44,090 bases of DNA, from NCBI GenBank assembly GCA_964484675.1, contig CAZAFC010000009.1, positions 1-44,090 on the forward strand, read 5' to 3'. The stretch's first letter is position 1. Every line of letters begins with the position of its first letter. The position numbers and the translations under genes are program-made. Below are positions 22,888-32,021 of the stretch, in pieces. Below the pieces are notes generated by a model. That model made no database searches, was not told where the DNA came from, and worked only from the letters and a program-made list of their open reading frames with translations. The DNA is from CAZAFC01 sp964484675 (GTDB taxonomy: Bacteria; Patescibacteriota; Saccharimonadia; Saccharimonadales; UBA4665).

Positions 22888-23982
22888 TCAGACCTTAGCG
22901 ATTTTCTCGAGGTAATCCATGACGACTTCGACAAATTGGCGGCAGCCTTCGGCACTGATCCACTCGTCTTCGGCGTGCTGGTTACCGCCTGGCGGATGCG
23001 TGAGGATGCATGGTACGTCGATGCGCGCGAAAAAGCGAGCGTCGCTGGCGCCTGTGGAGAGTGTGCCCGAGGATTCGATCCCCGTTATTTGCCTGATACT
23101 GGCAACGAATGGCGCGATGAGCGGATGCGTGATGTTGTTGACGCATGGCGCGCCGCACATGTCGCGCTCGCTCAGCGTGCCGTCGTATTTTTTGCTGAGC
23201 CGGTCAAGTTCGCGCAAGATGGCGAGGCGGTCTTTAGGGCTCAAGTAGCGGATGTCAAGCTTGGCGGCGGCGGTGCCGGGAATTTGCGTGAGCGAGCCGG
23301 CTTCGGTCTCGATGGAACTGATGTTTAGCGTGTTCGTGTTGAGCGCCTGCTCGTGGAAAAATGTCGATAATTCGTGCAGAAAGCCGACGAGCTTCACGGA
23401 CGCACTGTCGCCTTCCCAGGGGCGTGAGCCGTGTGCCGTCTTGCCGGCGATTGCTATGTCGAAAAACAAAAAGCCCTTCGCTTGCGTCTCGAGGTTCCAG
23501 TTTTCGCCGCCGTCGGGCAAGATGCACACTTCTGGGCGATAGCCGAGCTCCAGCAGCTTGCCTGCGCCGTATGAACTGCCGGATTCTTCGTCGGTGGTAA
23601 TCATGATCCCGAGGTCGTACGTGCCGAGTTGCGCGCCGAGCGAATTGACGATGCACATGTAAGTGGCGATGGCGGATTTCATGTCGTAGACGCCGCGGCC
23701 AAACAACTTACCATCTTCTTCACGCACTTTAAAAAGCTTGGCTGGTGCCGAAACGACGTCCAGATGCGCAGCCAGCATGACTCGCGGCGTTTTGTCGCCT
23801 TTTTTGACTGTCGCGATCAGCGAGCCGACGCCGTTGAAGCGGAAGCGCTCGACGTACATGTCGTGCTCTTCAAAGAAAGCTTGTAAGAAATCGAGTGATC
23901 GCTCGTTGGCGGCAGTGTCGCCGGTCACGGTCGGGTGCGAAACGAGCGTCTGAAGGTAAGGTAGAAAATTATCGTAGATCAT
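22888..23982 (-). CDS. M20-family metallopeptidase (ArgE/DapE-like)
   Basis: A 364-aa cytosolic zinc peptidase or deacylase. First metal motif: LAAHLDVV (H73, D75). The bridging Asp is in GRGVYDMKSAIA and the catalytic Glu pair in TTDEESGS. A dimerisation/lid domain follows (about 175-285), and the last zinc ligand is in GGNQHAEDEWIS near residue 335. The GASDARFF segment is typical of ArgE/DapE/CPG2-type enzymes. Because CPR bacteria usually lack arginine and lysine biosynthesis, dipeptide or N-acyl amino-acid scavenging is more plausible than a biosynthetic step; this is inference. It stands between rplJ and tmk-thyX with no overlap. Confidence 0.9.
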   Translation of the reverse strand: MIYDNFLPYLQTLVSHPTVTGDTAANERSLDFLQAFFEEHDMYVERFRFNGVGSLIATVKKGDKTPRVMLAAHLDVVSAPAKLFKVREEDGKLFGRGVYDMKSAIATYMCIVNSLGAQLGTYDLGIMITTDEESGSSYGAGKLLELGYRPEVCILPDGGENWNLETQAKGFLFFDIAIAGKTAHGSRPWEGDSASVKLVGFLHELSTFFHEQALNTNTLNISSIETEAGSLTQIPGTAAAKLDIRYLSPKDRLAILRELDRLSKKYDGTLSERDMCGAPCVNNITHPLIAPFVASIRQITGIESSGTLSTGASDARFFARIDVPCILTHPPGGNQHAEDEWISAEGCRQFVEVVMDYLEKIAKV

Positions 23983-24156
23983 GTGTGTAGCGTGTACTTA
24001 TGAATAGCGTTTACAGTAACCTTTTTTCGCCCGTTATGCAAGCATAAACATCACGTTTTGGCGCGTGTAATGCGCTCAATCTGCCTGGTTGTTTATTGAG
24101 CGAGCTGCAAGGTGATGAGTTCGGGCGGTTACGGCAAACGTTGTTCGTGTTTAATG

Positions 24157-26571
24157 TTATCGATCGGCCTGAGATTGCTTTTGGGCCTGAGCGTCGAGCT
24201 GGGCAAGCTTGAACTGCGTGTGGCGTTCGGCGGCCAGGCGCGCCAGCTCGGGGTCCTCGCCTTGATTGACAAACCGCATAGCTTCGGCGAGCAACGGGTG
24301 TTTTTCGGCCAATGTTTCGTGCATGGCGAGCACGAGTTTGCGGTAGCCGGGGTGCCCTTGCGGGCTTGTGCGCAGCTCATGCAGGTGAAATGCTTCGCGG
24401 GCATTGTACGTCACCTTCCAGCGCATGCGGTGGCCGAGCAGCGTGGCGTACTGCGCCTCGAGGGCAAACCCTTCGCGCTGAAGCACACTGAACAGCTCGA
24501 GGCTGATATCGAAGCATTGCTCAAATAAGTCGCTTAAGCCTGCCTCTTCGACAAGTCGGGGAATTTCATAGCCGTAGCGCGGCGTGAGCTGCTGCCACTC
24601 GAGGTCATCGACCATGCGATGGCGCTGCAAATCCCGAAAAATGCCGTAATCGCACAGCAAATCCCAGCTGTAATGCGCCTTTTCCAGTGCGCGGCCGGGC
24701 CGGTGCCGGCGATTCAGCCGCTCGCCTATGTACGCTGAAAACACCGCAAGCTTTTGCTCGTACGGCCAGTCGGCGACTTCGGTGCGAATGGCTTCGAGCG
24801 GCAGCGAGCTGTGCTCATAAAGCATGTCGGGCACGAGGTCGAGCTCGTTGCGCGGCCAGATGTCGGTGAGCTGGACGGGCGTATCGGACGCCGCCGCGTG
24901 ATGTTCGGGCAGATAGTCTCCAGCAAGTTTTTGTACCGCCGCGAAGGTGTTGGCGCGGTACGCTATCTGCGCGCCGCCGCGGTCGGGCTTGTCGGCACGC
25001 TCGAGAAATGTCGGCATTACTTTGCGCGCTTCTTTGAGCAAGCGTTTGCCGGTGCGGCGGGCTTCGGGCAGCTGGTCGCTCAATAAATGCATGATCAAAC
25101 TTTCGAGTGCCTGCCCGCTCGCAAAAATGCCGACAGTCGACCGCGTGGCTACCGGCAGCACCGGCCGCGCAGCGTCACAAGCCTGGGCTTTGGTGGCGGC
25201 ACGCCAGGCACCATCTTGCTCGCTGGCGGATACCGACGATTGCGCCCGAACGTGCGCGGTGAGCTTGCGCACCAGCTCGGCGTACAGGTCAAAAATCTTG
25301 TCCATGTGGGCGTTGTATGTGGCCTGAAGTCCGGGCGAAAAATGCGTCGGCGTGTGGTAGCGGTACTTCCCTTGCTCGTCTTTTTTGTCGAAGTAAATGT
25401 AGCGCGTCGATTGCTCGAGGTACGCCGCCAGTCGGCCCCACTCGAGCTTTTTGGTGAGCAGATTGCTGGCGTTTTCGACCACAAAGTGTAGCCCGGCGAG
25501 CTGCTGCACAGAGTCGTCACCGTACGCGGTGATCACGCGCGCCAGCAGCTGCTTGTCGTTGCCCATTTTCTCGGCAAATTCGTCGAGAATTGTTATGCGC
25601 ATGTCGTCGCCGCGCCGGCTGAGCCGCGCCATGGCGGCCGCGACGGTCATGGGGCTGAGCTTTTCGCCAAAAGCGTACACGTCGCCGTCCACCGACGACA
25701 CAACTTCGCGCAAGAACGCCTCGCCCGCCTCTGTTATCTGGTAATTTCCCCGCTTGGTTTTGCGCACGAGCAGGCCGGCGACTTCATCGGCGCTGGCAGC
25801 AGCTTCGCGCGTATCTTGGCTGGCGGCTTCGGCTGCCAGCGTTGTGGCGGCGGCTGATTCTGACAGATCGAAGACTGTCGTCTGGCTGCCGGGCTCATGC
25901 GTCGGTGCCGGCAGCAGCGGCCCGAGCTTGCCCATAATGAGCCGATGAACCATGTCGATATCGAGCAATTCGCCGTCGCGCATGCAATCGATGCGCGCAA
26001 AATCGCGCGGAAACAGCTGGCACAAGTCGTCGTACACCTGGCCGGTGCGCTCCAAATAATCACTATCGACCTCGTGGATGTCGAGCTCCTTGCCGTGGTC
26101 GCGCAGCAGGCCCACCGACATGTTCACGGGCATGCGCAGCACAATATTTAGATCGGGCCGCGGAATTTTAAGCATCTCGAACTCAAGATTGTCGAGCCAA
26201 ATAAAGTACCCGCGCCGCTCCTCAATGTGATAAAACTTAGTGCCCTGGTGCGCCATGTTGCTGCCGACGTAGCGGTCGAGCAGGACGATTTTGCCCTCGG
26301 CCAGTGCGGCACGAATCTGCGGTGCGCCGGCATAACGATCGAGCGCATAAAACAGCGAGCCGGTATATGGCCCAACCTCAGCGCCTGTGCCATACGCTCC
26401 AGACAAGTATTCACGAACGAAATAGCTCGATGGCTCGTCGTAGCGCGGAAATTTAAACGTCGCCACCTCATGTCCGGCGCGCGTGAGCGCCTCAACGAGC
26501 AGCTTGAACTGCGTAGATTTGCCGGAACCATCCGTGCCTTCGATAACAATGAGCATGCCTTGCTGCGCCAT
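24157..26571 (-). CDS. Thymidylate kinase fused to tandem ThyX-like domains
   Basis: An 804-aa fusion. Residues 5-215 are a dTMP kinase: P-loop EGTDGSGKST (11-20), LLDRYVGSN (97-105). After an Ala-rich linker (about 222-265), two ThyX-like units follow. Unit 1 (about 290-510) has LEQSTRYIYFD (385-395) and the ARPVLPVATRSTVGIFASGQ block (468-487), comparable to the LPxxxxT/N-R-SL segment of ThyX. Unit 2 (about 540-790) has LQRHRMVDDLEWQQLTPRYG (648-667). In classic ThyX this last motif reads RHRxxSxNExS. Here Ser and Asn are replaced, so synthase activity is uncertain. Together with dcd, 8 nt upstream, it could run the path from deoxyuridylate to dTDP. Fusion of consecutive pathway steps would channel dTMP. 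Confidence 0.85.
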   Translation of the reverse strand: MAQQGMLIVIEGTDGSGKSTQFKLLVEALTRAGHEVATFKFPRYDEPSSYFVREYLSGAYGTGAEVGPYTGSLFYALDRYAGAPQIRAALAEGKIVLLDRYVGSNMAHQGTKFYHIEERRGYFIWLDNLEFEMLKIPRPDLNIVLRMPVNMSVGLLRDHGKELDIHEVDSDYLERTGQVYDDLCQLFPRDFARIDCMRDGELLDIDMVHRLIMGKLGPLLPAPTHEPGSQTTVFDLSESAAATTLAAEAASQDTREAAASADEVAGLLVRKTKRGNYQITEAGEAFLREVVSSVDGDVYAFGEKLSPMTVAAAMARLSRRGDDMRITILDEFAEKMGNDKQLLARVITAYGDDSVQQLAGLHFVVENASNLLTKKLEWGRLAAYLEQSTRYIYFDKKDEQGKYRYHTPTHFSPGLQATYNAHMDKIFDLYAELVRKLTAHVRAQSSVSASEQDGAWRAATKAQACDAARPVLPVATRSTVGIFASGQALESLIMHLLSDQLPEARRTGKRLLKEARKVMPTFLERADKPDRGGAQIAYRANTFAAVQKLAGDYLPEHHAAASDTPVQLTDIWPRNELDLVPDMLYEHSSLPLEAIRTEVADWPYEQKLAVFSAYIGERLNRRHRPGRALEKAHYSWDLLCDYGIFRDLQRHRMVDDLEWQQLTPRYGYEIPRLVEEAGLSDLFEQCFDISLELFSVLQREGFALEAQYATLLGHRMRWKVTYNAREAFHLHELRTSPQGHPGYRKLVLAMHETLAEKHPLLAEAMRFVNQGEDPELARLAAERHTQFKLAQLDAQAQKQSQADR

Positions 26572-26579
26572 ACGGCTCC

Positions 26580-27293
26580 TTACTTTACACTTAATCCTGG
26601 AATTGGTTCGGGCAGTTGCCGCTTGTCTTGGTAGGCGCGCGGCAGCATCATCTCGGGGTGCCAGGTTCGGATGAGCTCGTCGAGATCGGTGCCAGATTGG
26701 TATTTGCCGCTGAAGCCTTGGTCGCGCCCCATGCCGTAACTGCCGGCCACCTCGCCGGTCTCGTGAAACACTGCCTGGCCGATGCGCTCACCCACCGGCA
26801 ACAGCACGGTCTCCTGCTGATTGAGATTGTAGACTTCGAGCGTGAGCCGATTGATGTAGCCCGGGTCCACCCAGCCGGCGTCGAAACACACGGCGATGCC
26901 GTTGCGGCCCCAGCTGGAGCGCGATTTGAGCTCGTATGCGCCGGGCGGCAAAATGCCGAAGAATTCGTGCGTGTGCGCCAAAATCCGCTCACCCGGCCGA
27001 AGCGGAATCACCGGATGGTTGAGCGGAATCCCATCGACGGGCTGAAGATTGTGTTCACGGCACCAATCCTCGTGTGGCACGGCTTGTTTCGCCTCGCCAA
27101 AATAGCGATGTACATCGGCCTCACTAAAAGGGTTGTAGAGCATGTAGTCGCCGCTGCGCTCGGTGCGATAATAGTAGTAGCCGAGTGTGATGTCGAGGCT
27201 GGCCTGGCTGACGTGGCGCGGATTGAACGGCACGCAGACGATCTGGCCGTCGCCGATCGCTTTTAGAATTTGCGTGTTGCTGTACACCGACAT
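26580..27293 (-). CDS. dcd: dCTP deaminase family protein
   Basis: A 237-aa trimeric-dUTPase-fold enzyme that deaminates dCTP to dUTP (some members also hydrolyse it to dUMP). Family marks are the start VYSNTQILKAIGDGQIVCVP, the active-site ELKSRSSWGRNGI, and FDAGWVDPGYINRLTLEVYN followed by GERIGQAVF. It is somewhat longer than E. coli Dcd owing to an insertion around residues 50-85 (YNPFSEADVHRYFGEAK). I chose MSVYSN at 27293 because GGAGGGAG lies 6 nt upstream. The 8-nt gap to the tmk-thyX fusion marks a two-gene thymidylate operon. Whether it is bifunctional cannot be read safely. Confidence 0.93.
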   Translation of the reverse strand: MSVYSNTQILKAIGDGQIVCVPFNPRHVSQASLDITLGYYYYRTERSGDYMLYNPFSEADVHRYFGEAKQAVPHEDWCREHNLQPVDGIPLNHPVIPLRPGERILAHTHEFFGILPPGAYELKSRSSWGRNGIAVCFDAGWVDPGYINRLTLEVYNLNQQETVLLPVGERIGQAVFHETGEVAGSYGMGRDQGFSGKYQSGTDLDELIRTWHPEMMLPRAYQDKRQLPEPIPGLSVK

Positions 27294-27424
27294 GTTGACT
27301 CCCTCCGAGTTATCCACATTGTACGGCGAGGCGAAAGTGTCGCGCAAGTGTTGAGGCGAAAATTACAACTTGAATGATGACTTGGCGCGCCAGCTTTTGT
27401 AATGAGTTATACTAGGTATTAACC

Positions 27425-29101
27425 ATGAAACAGCTTTTTGCTCGCGTGCGTTCCAGTCGACATTTCCATTTCTCGCATCTGATCGCCTACGCGGTGGCGC
27501 TCAACGGAATATCGATTATTGCCATTCCTCTGCTTGTGAGCATCGCGCGGTCGCACAATGTGCACATTTCAGGGAATCACCTGACGACCGACGCGCAGCA
27601 AGTTTTGGCGCTGGCGCTGCTGTACCTGAGCGTGCTGCTGGTGCGCCAGAAACGTACGGCGTGGCTGGTGACGCTCGTGGTATACGGCGTGATTCTGCTG
27701 ATTGATCTGGAACGGCTCTATGATATTGGGCTGACTCATGTGCTGCTCGGCGGCGAACTGCTGCTGCCGGCGCTGCTCGTGGTGAGCTTGCTGCTGGCGC
27801 GCGATAGCTTTACCGTGCGGAGCGACATTCGCAGCTTCACGTTTTCGCTGCGCATCGTGGCGCTCGTGCTTGCGGTGACATTTATATATGGCGTCGGCGG
27901 ATTTATGCTGATGGACCGGCGCGACTTTCACCAGAATGTCAGCTTTGTGTCGGCCGCGCATTACACGCTCGATCAGTTTGGCGTGACGCATTCGGTGCCG
28001 CTCGCGCCGCACACATATCGGGCCAGGCTGTTCGTGCATTCATTGTCATTGCTGAGCGCGGCGTCGGTGGCGTACGCGTTTGTGTCGTTTTTCCAGCCGA
28101 TTCGCGCACGCTTGGTCGATCAAACCAGTCAGCGTCAGCATGCACGGCGTTTGCTCGATGCGCATCCGGCTAGCAGCGAGGATTTTTTCAAGCTTTGGCC
28201 GCACGACAAGATGTATTTTTTCAGCCAGAGTGGCAATGCCGGGCTGGCGTACGCAGTGCGCGGCGGCGTGGCGCTGGTGGTGGGCGACCCGATGGGCGGT
28301 CGGCGGGAGTTCGGCGCGCTGCTGAATGAGTTCGACGATTTGTGTCGCACAAATGACTGGGATGCGGCATTCATCCACATCGAGCCCAAGTTCAGCGAGC
28401 TGTATAAAAAGCACGGCTTGAGCTTGCAAAAAATCGGCGAAGAAGCGGTGCTGGACCTAGCGCATTTCCGCGAGCAAACGGCCCGCAACAAGTATTTTCG
28501 CCAGATCAATAATCGCTTTATCAAGCAAGGCTATGCTACCGAAGTCGTGCTGCCGCCGCACGACACGGCGCTGCTGGCGCGTTTGCAGGAAATTTCGCAC
28601 GCCTGGCTGGCGCGGCCGGGGCGCGACGAGCGGCGATTTATGCTCGGCCACTATTCGGCGAGCTACATGCAGCAGTGCCCGCTGATGCTGCTGCGTGACG
28701 GCGACGGCACGATTCAGGCGTTTATCAATCAGATTCCGTCGTTCGACGAGCGCGAGGCCAACTTCGACTTGCTGCGTCACACCGAGGCGGCGCTCGGCAA
28801 TGCCAACGACTTTTTGCTGCTGCAGTTTATAAACTATTTGAGCGAACAAGGCTTTGACCGGCTGAATCTCGGCCTTTGCCCGCTGGCTGGCCTCGAGAAA
28901 AAAGACGAACAAGACTCGGTAGTCGACGGCGCGCTGCGATTTGTGTACGCCAACGGCGATCGGTTCTACTCTTTCAGCGGACTACAGCGATTCAAGGCGA
29001 AGTACGAACCCAATTGGCAAAGCCGCTACGTGGCATATCGCGGCGGCCTGCGCGGCTTCACTCGCACTGTGAATGCGCTGAACCGCGCGATGAAATTGTA
29101 G
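27425..29101 (+). CDS. MprF-like aminoacyl-phosphatidylglycerol transferase domain protein
   Basis: A 558-aa membrane protein. About five or six hydrophobic helices occupy residues 15-225 (for example VLALALLYLSVLLV, GGELLLPALLVVSLLLA). A cytosolic DUF2156/LPG-synthase-type domain follows (about 240-555), made of two GNAT-like units, with MYFFSQSGNAGLAYAVRGGVALVVGDPMG and later DLLRHTEAALGNANDFLL and LNLGLCPLAG. MprF adds Lys or Ala from aminoacyl-tRNA to phosphatidylglycerol, reducing surface negative charge. This protein is shorter than full MprF, with fewer flippase helices. A TATACT box (27408-27413) ends 11 nt before the ATG. The substrate amino acid is unknown. Confidence 0.85.
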   Translation: MKQLFARVRSSRHFHFSHLIAYAVALNGISIIAIPLLVSIARSHNVHISGNHLTTDAQQVLALALLYLSVLLVRQKRTAWLVTLVVYGVILLIDLERLYDIGLTHVLLGGELLLPALLVVSLLLARDSFTVRSDIRSFTFSLRIVALVLAVTFIYGVGGFMLMDRRDFHQNVSFVSAAHYTLDQFGVTHSVPLAPHTYRARLFVHSLSLLSAASVAYAFVSFFQPIRARLVDQTSQRQHARRLLDAHPASSEDFFKLWPHDKMYFFSQSGNAGLAYAVRGGVALVVGDPMGGRREFGALLNEFDDLCRTNDWDAAFIHIEPKFSELYKKHGLSLQKIGEEAVLDLAHFREQTARNKYFRQINNRFIKQGYATEVVLPPHDTALLARLQEISHAWLARPGRDERRFMLGHYSASYMQQCPLMLLRDGDGTIQAFINQIPSFDEREANFDLLRHTEAALGNANDFLLLQFINYLSEQGFDRLNLGLCPLAGLEKKDEQDSVVDGALRFVYANGDRFYSFSGLQRFKAKYEPNWQSRYVAYRGGLRGFTRTVNALNRAMKL

Positions 29102-29177
29102 TTGTCACTCTGTGATAGCTTGCTTGAGGTAATGTCCATCTTTTCGCTCGATGGCGCTGCTCGCTAGTTCGTCTATC

Positions 29178-29207
29178 AAAAAGCACCCGAATGGTCGGGT
29201 GCTTTTT
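29178..29207. terminator. Bidirectional terminator between the MprF-like gene and rplA
   Basis: A perfect 13-bp stem (AAAAAGCACCCGA at 29178-29190 with TCGGGTGCTTTTT at 29195-29207) has an ATGG loop. It supplies T-tracts in both directions and separates the convergent + strand MprF-like gene from minus-strand rplA. Confidence 0.92.
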
Positions 29208-29235
29208 GTGTTTGGTTTTTGATCTTGGCGACTTT

Positions 29236-30156
29236 TTAGAGTTCGCTAGCGTCGATGGTAATCGACGGGCCCATAGTGGTTGCCAGGTGGACGGCTTTGA
29301 CGTAGGTGCCTTTGATGCTGGCAGGCTTGTTGCCTTTGATGCTTGCAAAAACGGCGCGAACATTTTCTTCGAGCTTGGCAGCGCCGAATGACACTTTACC
29401 AACAGCCAAGTGCACAATACCGGTGCTGTCGACACGGTATTCCACACGGCCGGCTTTAGCTTCGGCGACTGCCTTGGCGACATCAGTCGTTACGGTGCCG
29501 CTCTTGGGATTCGGCATGAGGCCGCGCGGACCCAGGGTGCGGGCGTACTTGCCGAGCTTGGACATTTGCGTAGGGGTTGCGATGAGGATATCGAAGTTCA
29601 GCTGACCTTTGTCGAGCTCTTTGATGAGCTGTTCCATGTCGCTGATGTCAGCGCCGGCTTTTTTGGCGTTGGCAGCATCGTCACCGTCGGCGAGCACGGC
29701 GACGCGCACGGTTTTGCCAGTGCCGGCGGGCAACACAAGGTTGTCGCGCAGGTTTTGGTCGGCGTGGCGCGGATCGACGTTCAGATTTACGTGCAGCTCA
29801 ACGCTCGCGTCGAACTTGGCCGGGTTGGTTTTGGTGGCCAGCTCAAGTGCTTGCTTGAGTGAGTATGCCTTGCCGGCTTCGACGAGCTCGGCGGCTTTGC
29901 GGAAGTTTTTGCCCTGGCGCTCCAGGCGCGAGCGAGTGGGCCGAGCGTGCTGCTTGGGCTTGCTTTCGGTGTCGGTCGCCTCGGCTTTGCGCTCTTCTTT
30001 GGCTTGCTTGGCGTCGGCCTCAGCGAGTGACTTTGCGCTGCGCTTGCCGGCTTTGGCAGCTGCCTTCTCGCTTGTTGCTTCAGCTTCGGCAGTTTCGGCG
30101 GACATTACCTCTTCGGCTGCTTCGTCGTTGGTTGCTTTGATGGCTTCTTCGGCCAT
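29236..30156 (-). CDS. rplA: 50S ribosomal protein L1 with long charged N-terminal extension
   Basis: A 306-aa protein. The L1 body starts near residue 78 (RQGKNFRKAAELVEAGKAYSL). It contains the usual FDASVELHVNLNVDPRHADQ, domain II with VAVLADGDDAANAKKAGAD, and the rRNA-binding GKYARTLGPRGLMPNPKSGT. Residues 1-77 are an Ala/Glu/Lys/Thr-rich, probably disordered extension (EEAIKATNDEAAEEV..., KAAAKAGKRSAK) absent from model L1 proteins of about 230 aa. The start is firm: GAAAGGAG precedes the ATG. It is separated from rplK by the cupin and alr genes, breaking the classical rplK-rplA pair. Confidence 0.96.
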   Translation of the reverse strand: MAEEAIKATNDEAAEEVMSAETAEAEATSEKAAAKAGKRSAKSLAEADAKQAKEERKAEATDTESKPKQHARPTRSRLERQGKNFRKAAELVEAGKAYSLKQALELATKTNPAKFDASVELHVNLNVDPRHADQNLRDNLVLPAGTGKTVRVAVLADGDDAANAKKAGADISDMEQLIKELDKGQLNFDILIATPTQMSKLGKYARTLGPRGLMPNPKSGTVTTDVAKAVAEAKAGRVEYRVDSTGIVHLAVGKVSFGAAKLEENVRAVFASIKGNKPASIKGTYVKAVHLATTMGPSITIDASEL

Positions 30157-30231
30157 GATCGTCTCCTTTCGTGGTGCATGCGGCTTGCTCGCTTCGGCAA
30201 ACCTCCCACAAATTTATTTTATAATGTGCGT

Positions 30232-30260
30232 ATTTTACCATAGAATTACGGCGTTGTCAT
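30232..30260 (-). promoter_or_regulatory. Promoter of rplA
   Basis: ATGACA (-35, 30260-30255) and TAAAAT (-10, 30237-30232) are 17 bp apart on the minus strand. This gives a leader of about 70 nt before the rplA ribosome site. An independent promoter is expected because rplA is separated from rplK. Confidence 0.6.
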
Positions 30261-30311
30261 GTTGCATCTTGCCGGCACCTAACACTGAAACTAGTCGTCA
30301 TAAATGCAGAC

Positions 30312-30674
30312 CTAAGAAGAAGATCGTGGTATTGACGGCCAGCGCACCGTAATCAATAATGAATCTTCCAGCGCTCGGCCTCTGTGATCGCACCCTTTTC
30401 CCCACATCACGAAGTCGCCTTGCTCAGAAAGGACTACCGTTCGATCGCGAAATTGCACCTCGAATTTTCCAGAAATAAGAATCGTCACTGTGGTACGGGC
30501 CTCTTTTGTCACCCAGGCTGGATGCTCCTGGCCGGCAGCGTGAGTGCTCCACTTAATCTCGACATCGTAGGTATGCCTGAGGCCGAGGCTTTCATCCAGG
30601 CTGCCACCAACAAACCAGCCCTTCTTGGCGTCAAGCTGAGCATTTCCGGTTTGAATGAGAGGATTTTCTGCCAT
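30312..30674 (-). CDS. Small cupin-like protein
   Basis: A 120-aa protein with the strand pattern of a small cupin barrel: EIKWSTHAAGQEHPAW, ARTTVTILISGKFEVQF, VVLSEQGDFVMWGKGCDHRGRA and SLLITVRWPS. The GDFVMWGKGCDH segment corresponds to the second cupin motif. The first motif's His pair is incomplete, so metal binding and catalysis are uncertain. No transmembrane segment. The ATG is preceded by a TATACT box ending exactly 6 nt upstream (30686-30681), a leaderless signature. It stands alone between rplA and alr. A sugar- or ligand-sensing role is possible but not supported by context. Confidence 0.65.
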   Translation of the reverse strand: MAENPLIQTGNAQLDAKKGWFVGGSLDESLGLRHTYDVEIKWSTHAAGQEHPAWVTKEARTTVTILISGKFEVQFRDRTVVLSEQGDFVMWGKGCDHRGRALEDSLLITVRWPSIPRSSS

Positions 30675-30771
30675 ACATATAGTATACCCTAGTGCTCAGG
30701 CGTGATAAGTGGTGACTCGGTTGGGATTGTTCCTCGTTTTGTGTGCGGGGAAACGGGCGTATGATGGGGGT

Positions 30772-31926
30772 ATGTCTATTCGAGTTGCTGCCGATGCGTT
30801 GCTGCGGCGTTTTGAGAAGGACTTTGCCACGCACAATCGGATTGAGGTTTCCCGATCGGCGCTGGCGCACAATCTCAACCTGATGGCGGATCACGCGGGC
30901 CTGCCAGCGATTCCCGTGCTCAAGGGCAACGCGTACGGTCATGGGATTGCCCAGGTCGCGCTGGCGTTGAAGGAGCAATCGCTGCCGTATATTGCGGTGG
31001 ACGGCTATTTTGAGGCGCTCCGAATCCGCGAGGTCAGTCGCCAGCCGGTGCTTGTGATGGGGGCGATTTTGCCCGAGAATTTTGCGCGGCTCAAGCATGA
31101 TCGCTTCGCGTTCGTGGTGAGCGATGCGGCTACCATTCACGCTTTGGGTCGAACTGGCCGCCGAGTGAATGTGCATCTGGAATGTAATACGGGCATGAAC
31201 CGCTATGGCGCGCGGCCCGATGAGCTTGCCAAACTCGCAGAACTTATTTTGAGCTACAAAAATCTGACTTTGGAAGGCGTGATGAGCCATCTCGCCGACA
31301 GTGATGGAGATGATCCGGCGACGGTTGACACGGCTGTCGGCCAGTTCGACGCTGGCGTGGAAGCAGTGCGTGCCGCCGGTGCTCGCCCGACGCTGCTCCA
31401 CGTGGCGCAAACGGCCGGAAGCCTGAAGGCGCGTTCAAAGTATGCGAACGCCTTTCGGCTTGGCATTGGTTTGTACGGCATCAACCCTTTTCCGCGTGAG
31501 CATCAGCTGCATGATACATTGCGTGGGTTGCGGCCGGCACTCAAGCTCGTGAGCACCATTACTAAGGTTATTGATCTGCAAAAAGGCGACAAAGTCAGCT
31601 ACAGCTACACTTTTACTGCACCCAGGCGTATGACGATCGGTGTGCTGCCGCTTGGCTACTACGAAGGTGTGAACCGCCAGCTGAGCAACGCGGGTGTGGT
31701 GAAAATCGGCGGCCAATTTGTGCCGATTGTCGGCCGCGTGTGCATGAATCACACAATGATTAGCCTCGATGGCATGTCCGCTCGCGTCGGCGACGAAGTG
31801 ATCGTGTATAGCGACCAAGCGAGCGACCGCAACGCAATTGACGCAATTGCGCACGAGCATCACCTATTCAACTACAACTTGCTAACGGCGCTCAGCCACG
31901 ACGTGCGGCGCGTGCTCGTCGCCTAA
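30772..31926 (+). CDS. alr: Alanine racemase
   Basis: A 384-aa PLP enzyme that makes D-alanine for peptidoglycan. The PLP lysine is in VLKGNAYGHG (K51). The barrel strands and phosphate-binding residues follow in order: LECNTGMNRYGARPDE, GVMSHLADSD, RLGIGLYGINPF. The C-terminal beta domain has KVSYSYTFTAP with the catalytic Tyr, and IVGRVCMNHTMISLD. I chose the ATG at 30772 because a TATGAT box ends 6 nt upstream and MSIRVAA fits family starts. The upstream in-frame GTG would transcribe through the promoter. With the VanY-type carboxypeptidase it shows that the cell handles its own D-Ala peptidoglycan metabolism. Confidence 0.95.
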   Translation: MSIRVAADALLRRFEKDFATHNRIEVSRSALAHNLNLMADHAGLPAIPVLKGNAYGHGIAQVALALKEQSLPYIAVDGYFEALRIREVSRQPVLVMGAILPENFARLKHDRFAFVVSDAATIHALGRTGRRVNVHLECNTGMNRYGARPDELAKLAELILSYKNLTLEGVMSHLADSDGDDPATVDTAVGQFDAGVEAVRAAGARPTLLHVAQTAGSLKARSKYANAFRLGIGLYGINPFPREHQLHDTLRGLRPALKLVSTITKVIDLQKGDKVSYSYTFTAPRRMTIGVLPLGYYEGVNRQLSNAGVVKIGGQFVPIVGRVCMNHTMISLDGMSARVGDEVIVYSDQASDRNAIDAIAHEHHLFNYNLLTALSHDVRRVLVA

Positions 31927-31931
31927 GCACT

Positions 31932-31967
31932 AAACACCATCGCTCTCGGCTTGAGGCGATGGTGTTT
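31932..31967. terminator. Bidirectional terminator between alr and rplK
   Basis: A 12-bp stem (AAACACCATCGC at 31932-31943 with GCGATGGTGTTT at 31956-31967) has T-runs in both directions. It lies 5 nt after the alr stop and separates the convergent rplK. Confidence 0.92.
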
Positions 31968-32021
31968 TTCGATTGCGATTTGTATGGTCTCGGTCTGCTC
32001 GCGAATCTGAGAAGATTTGCT

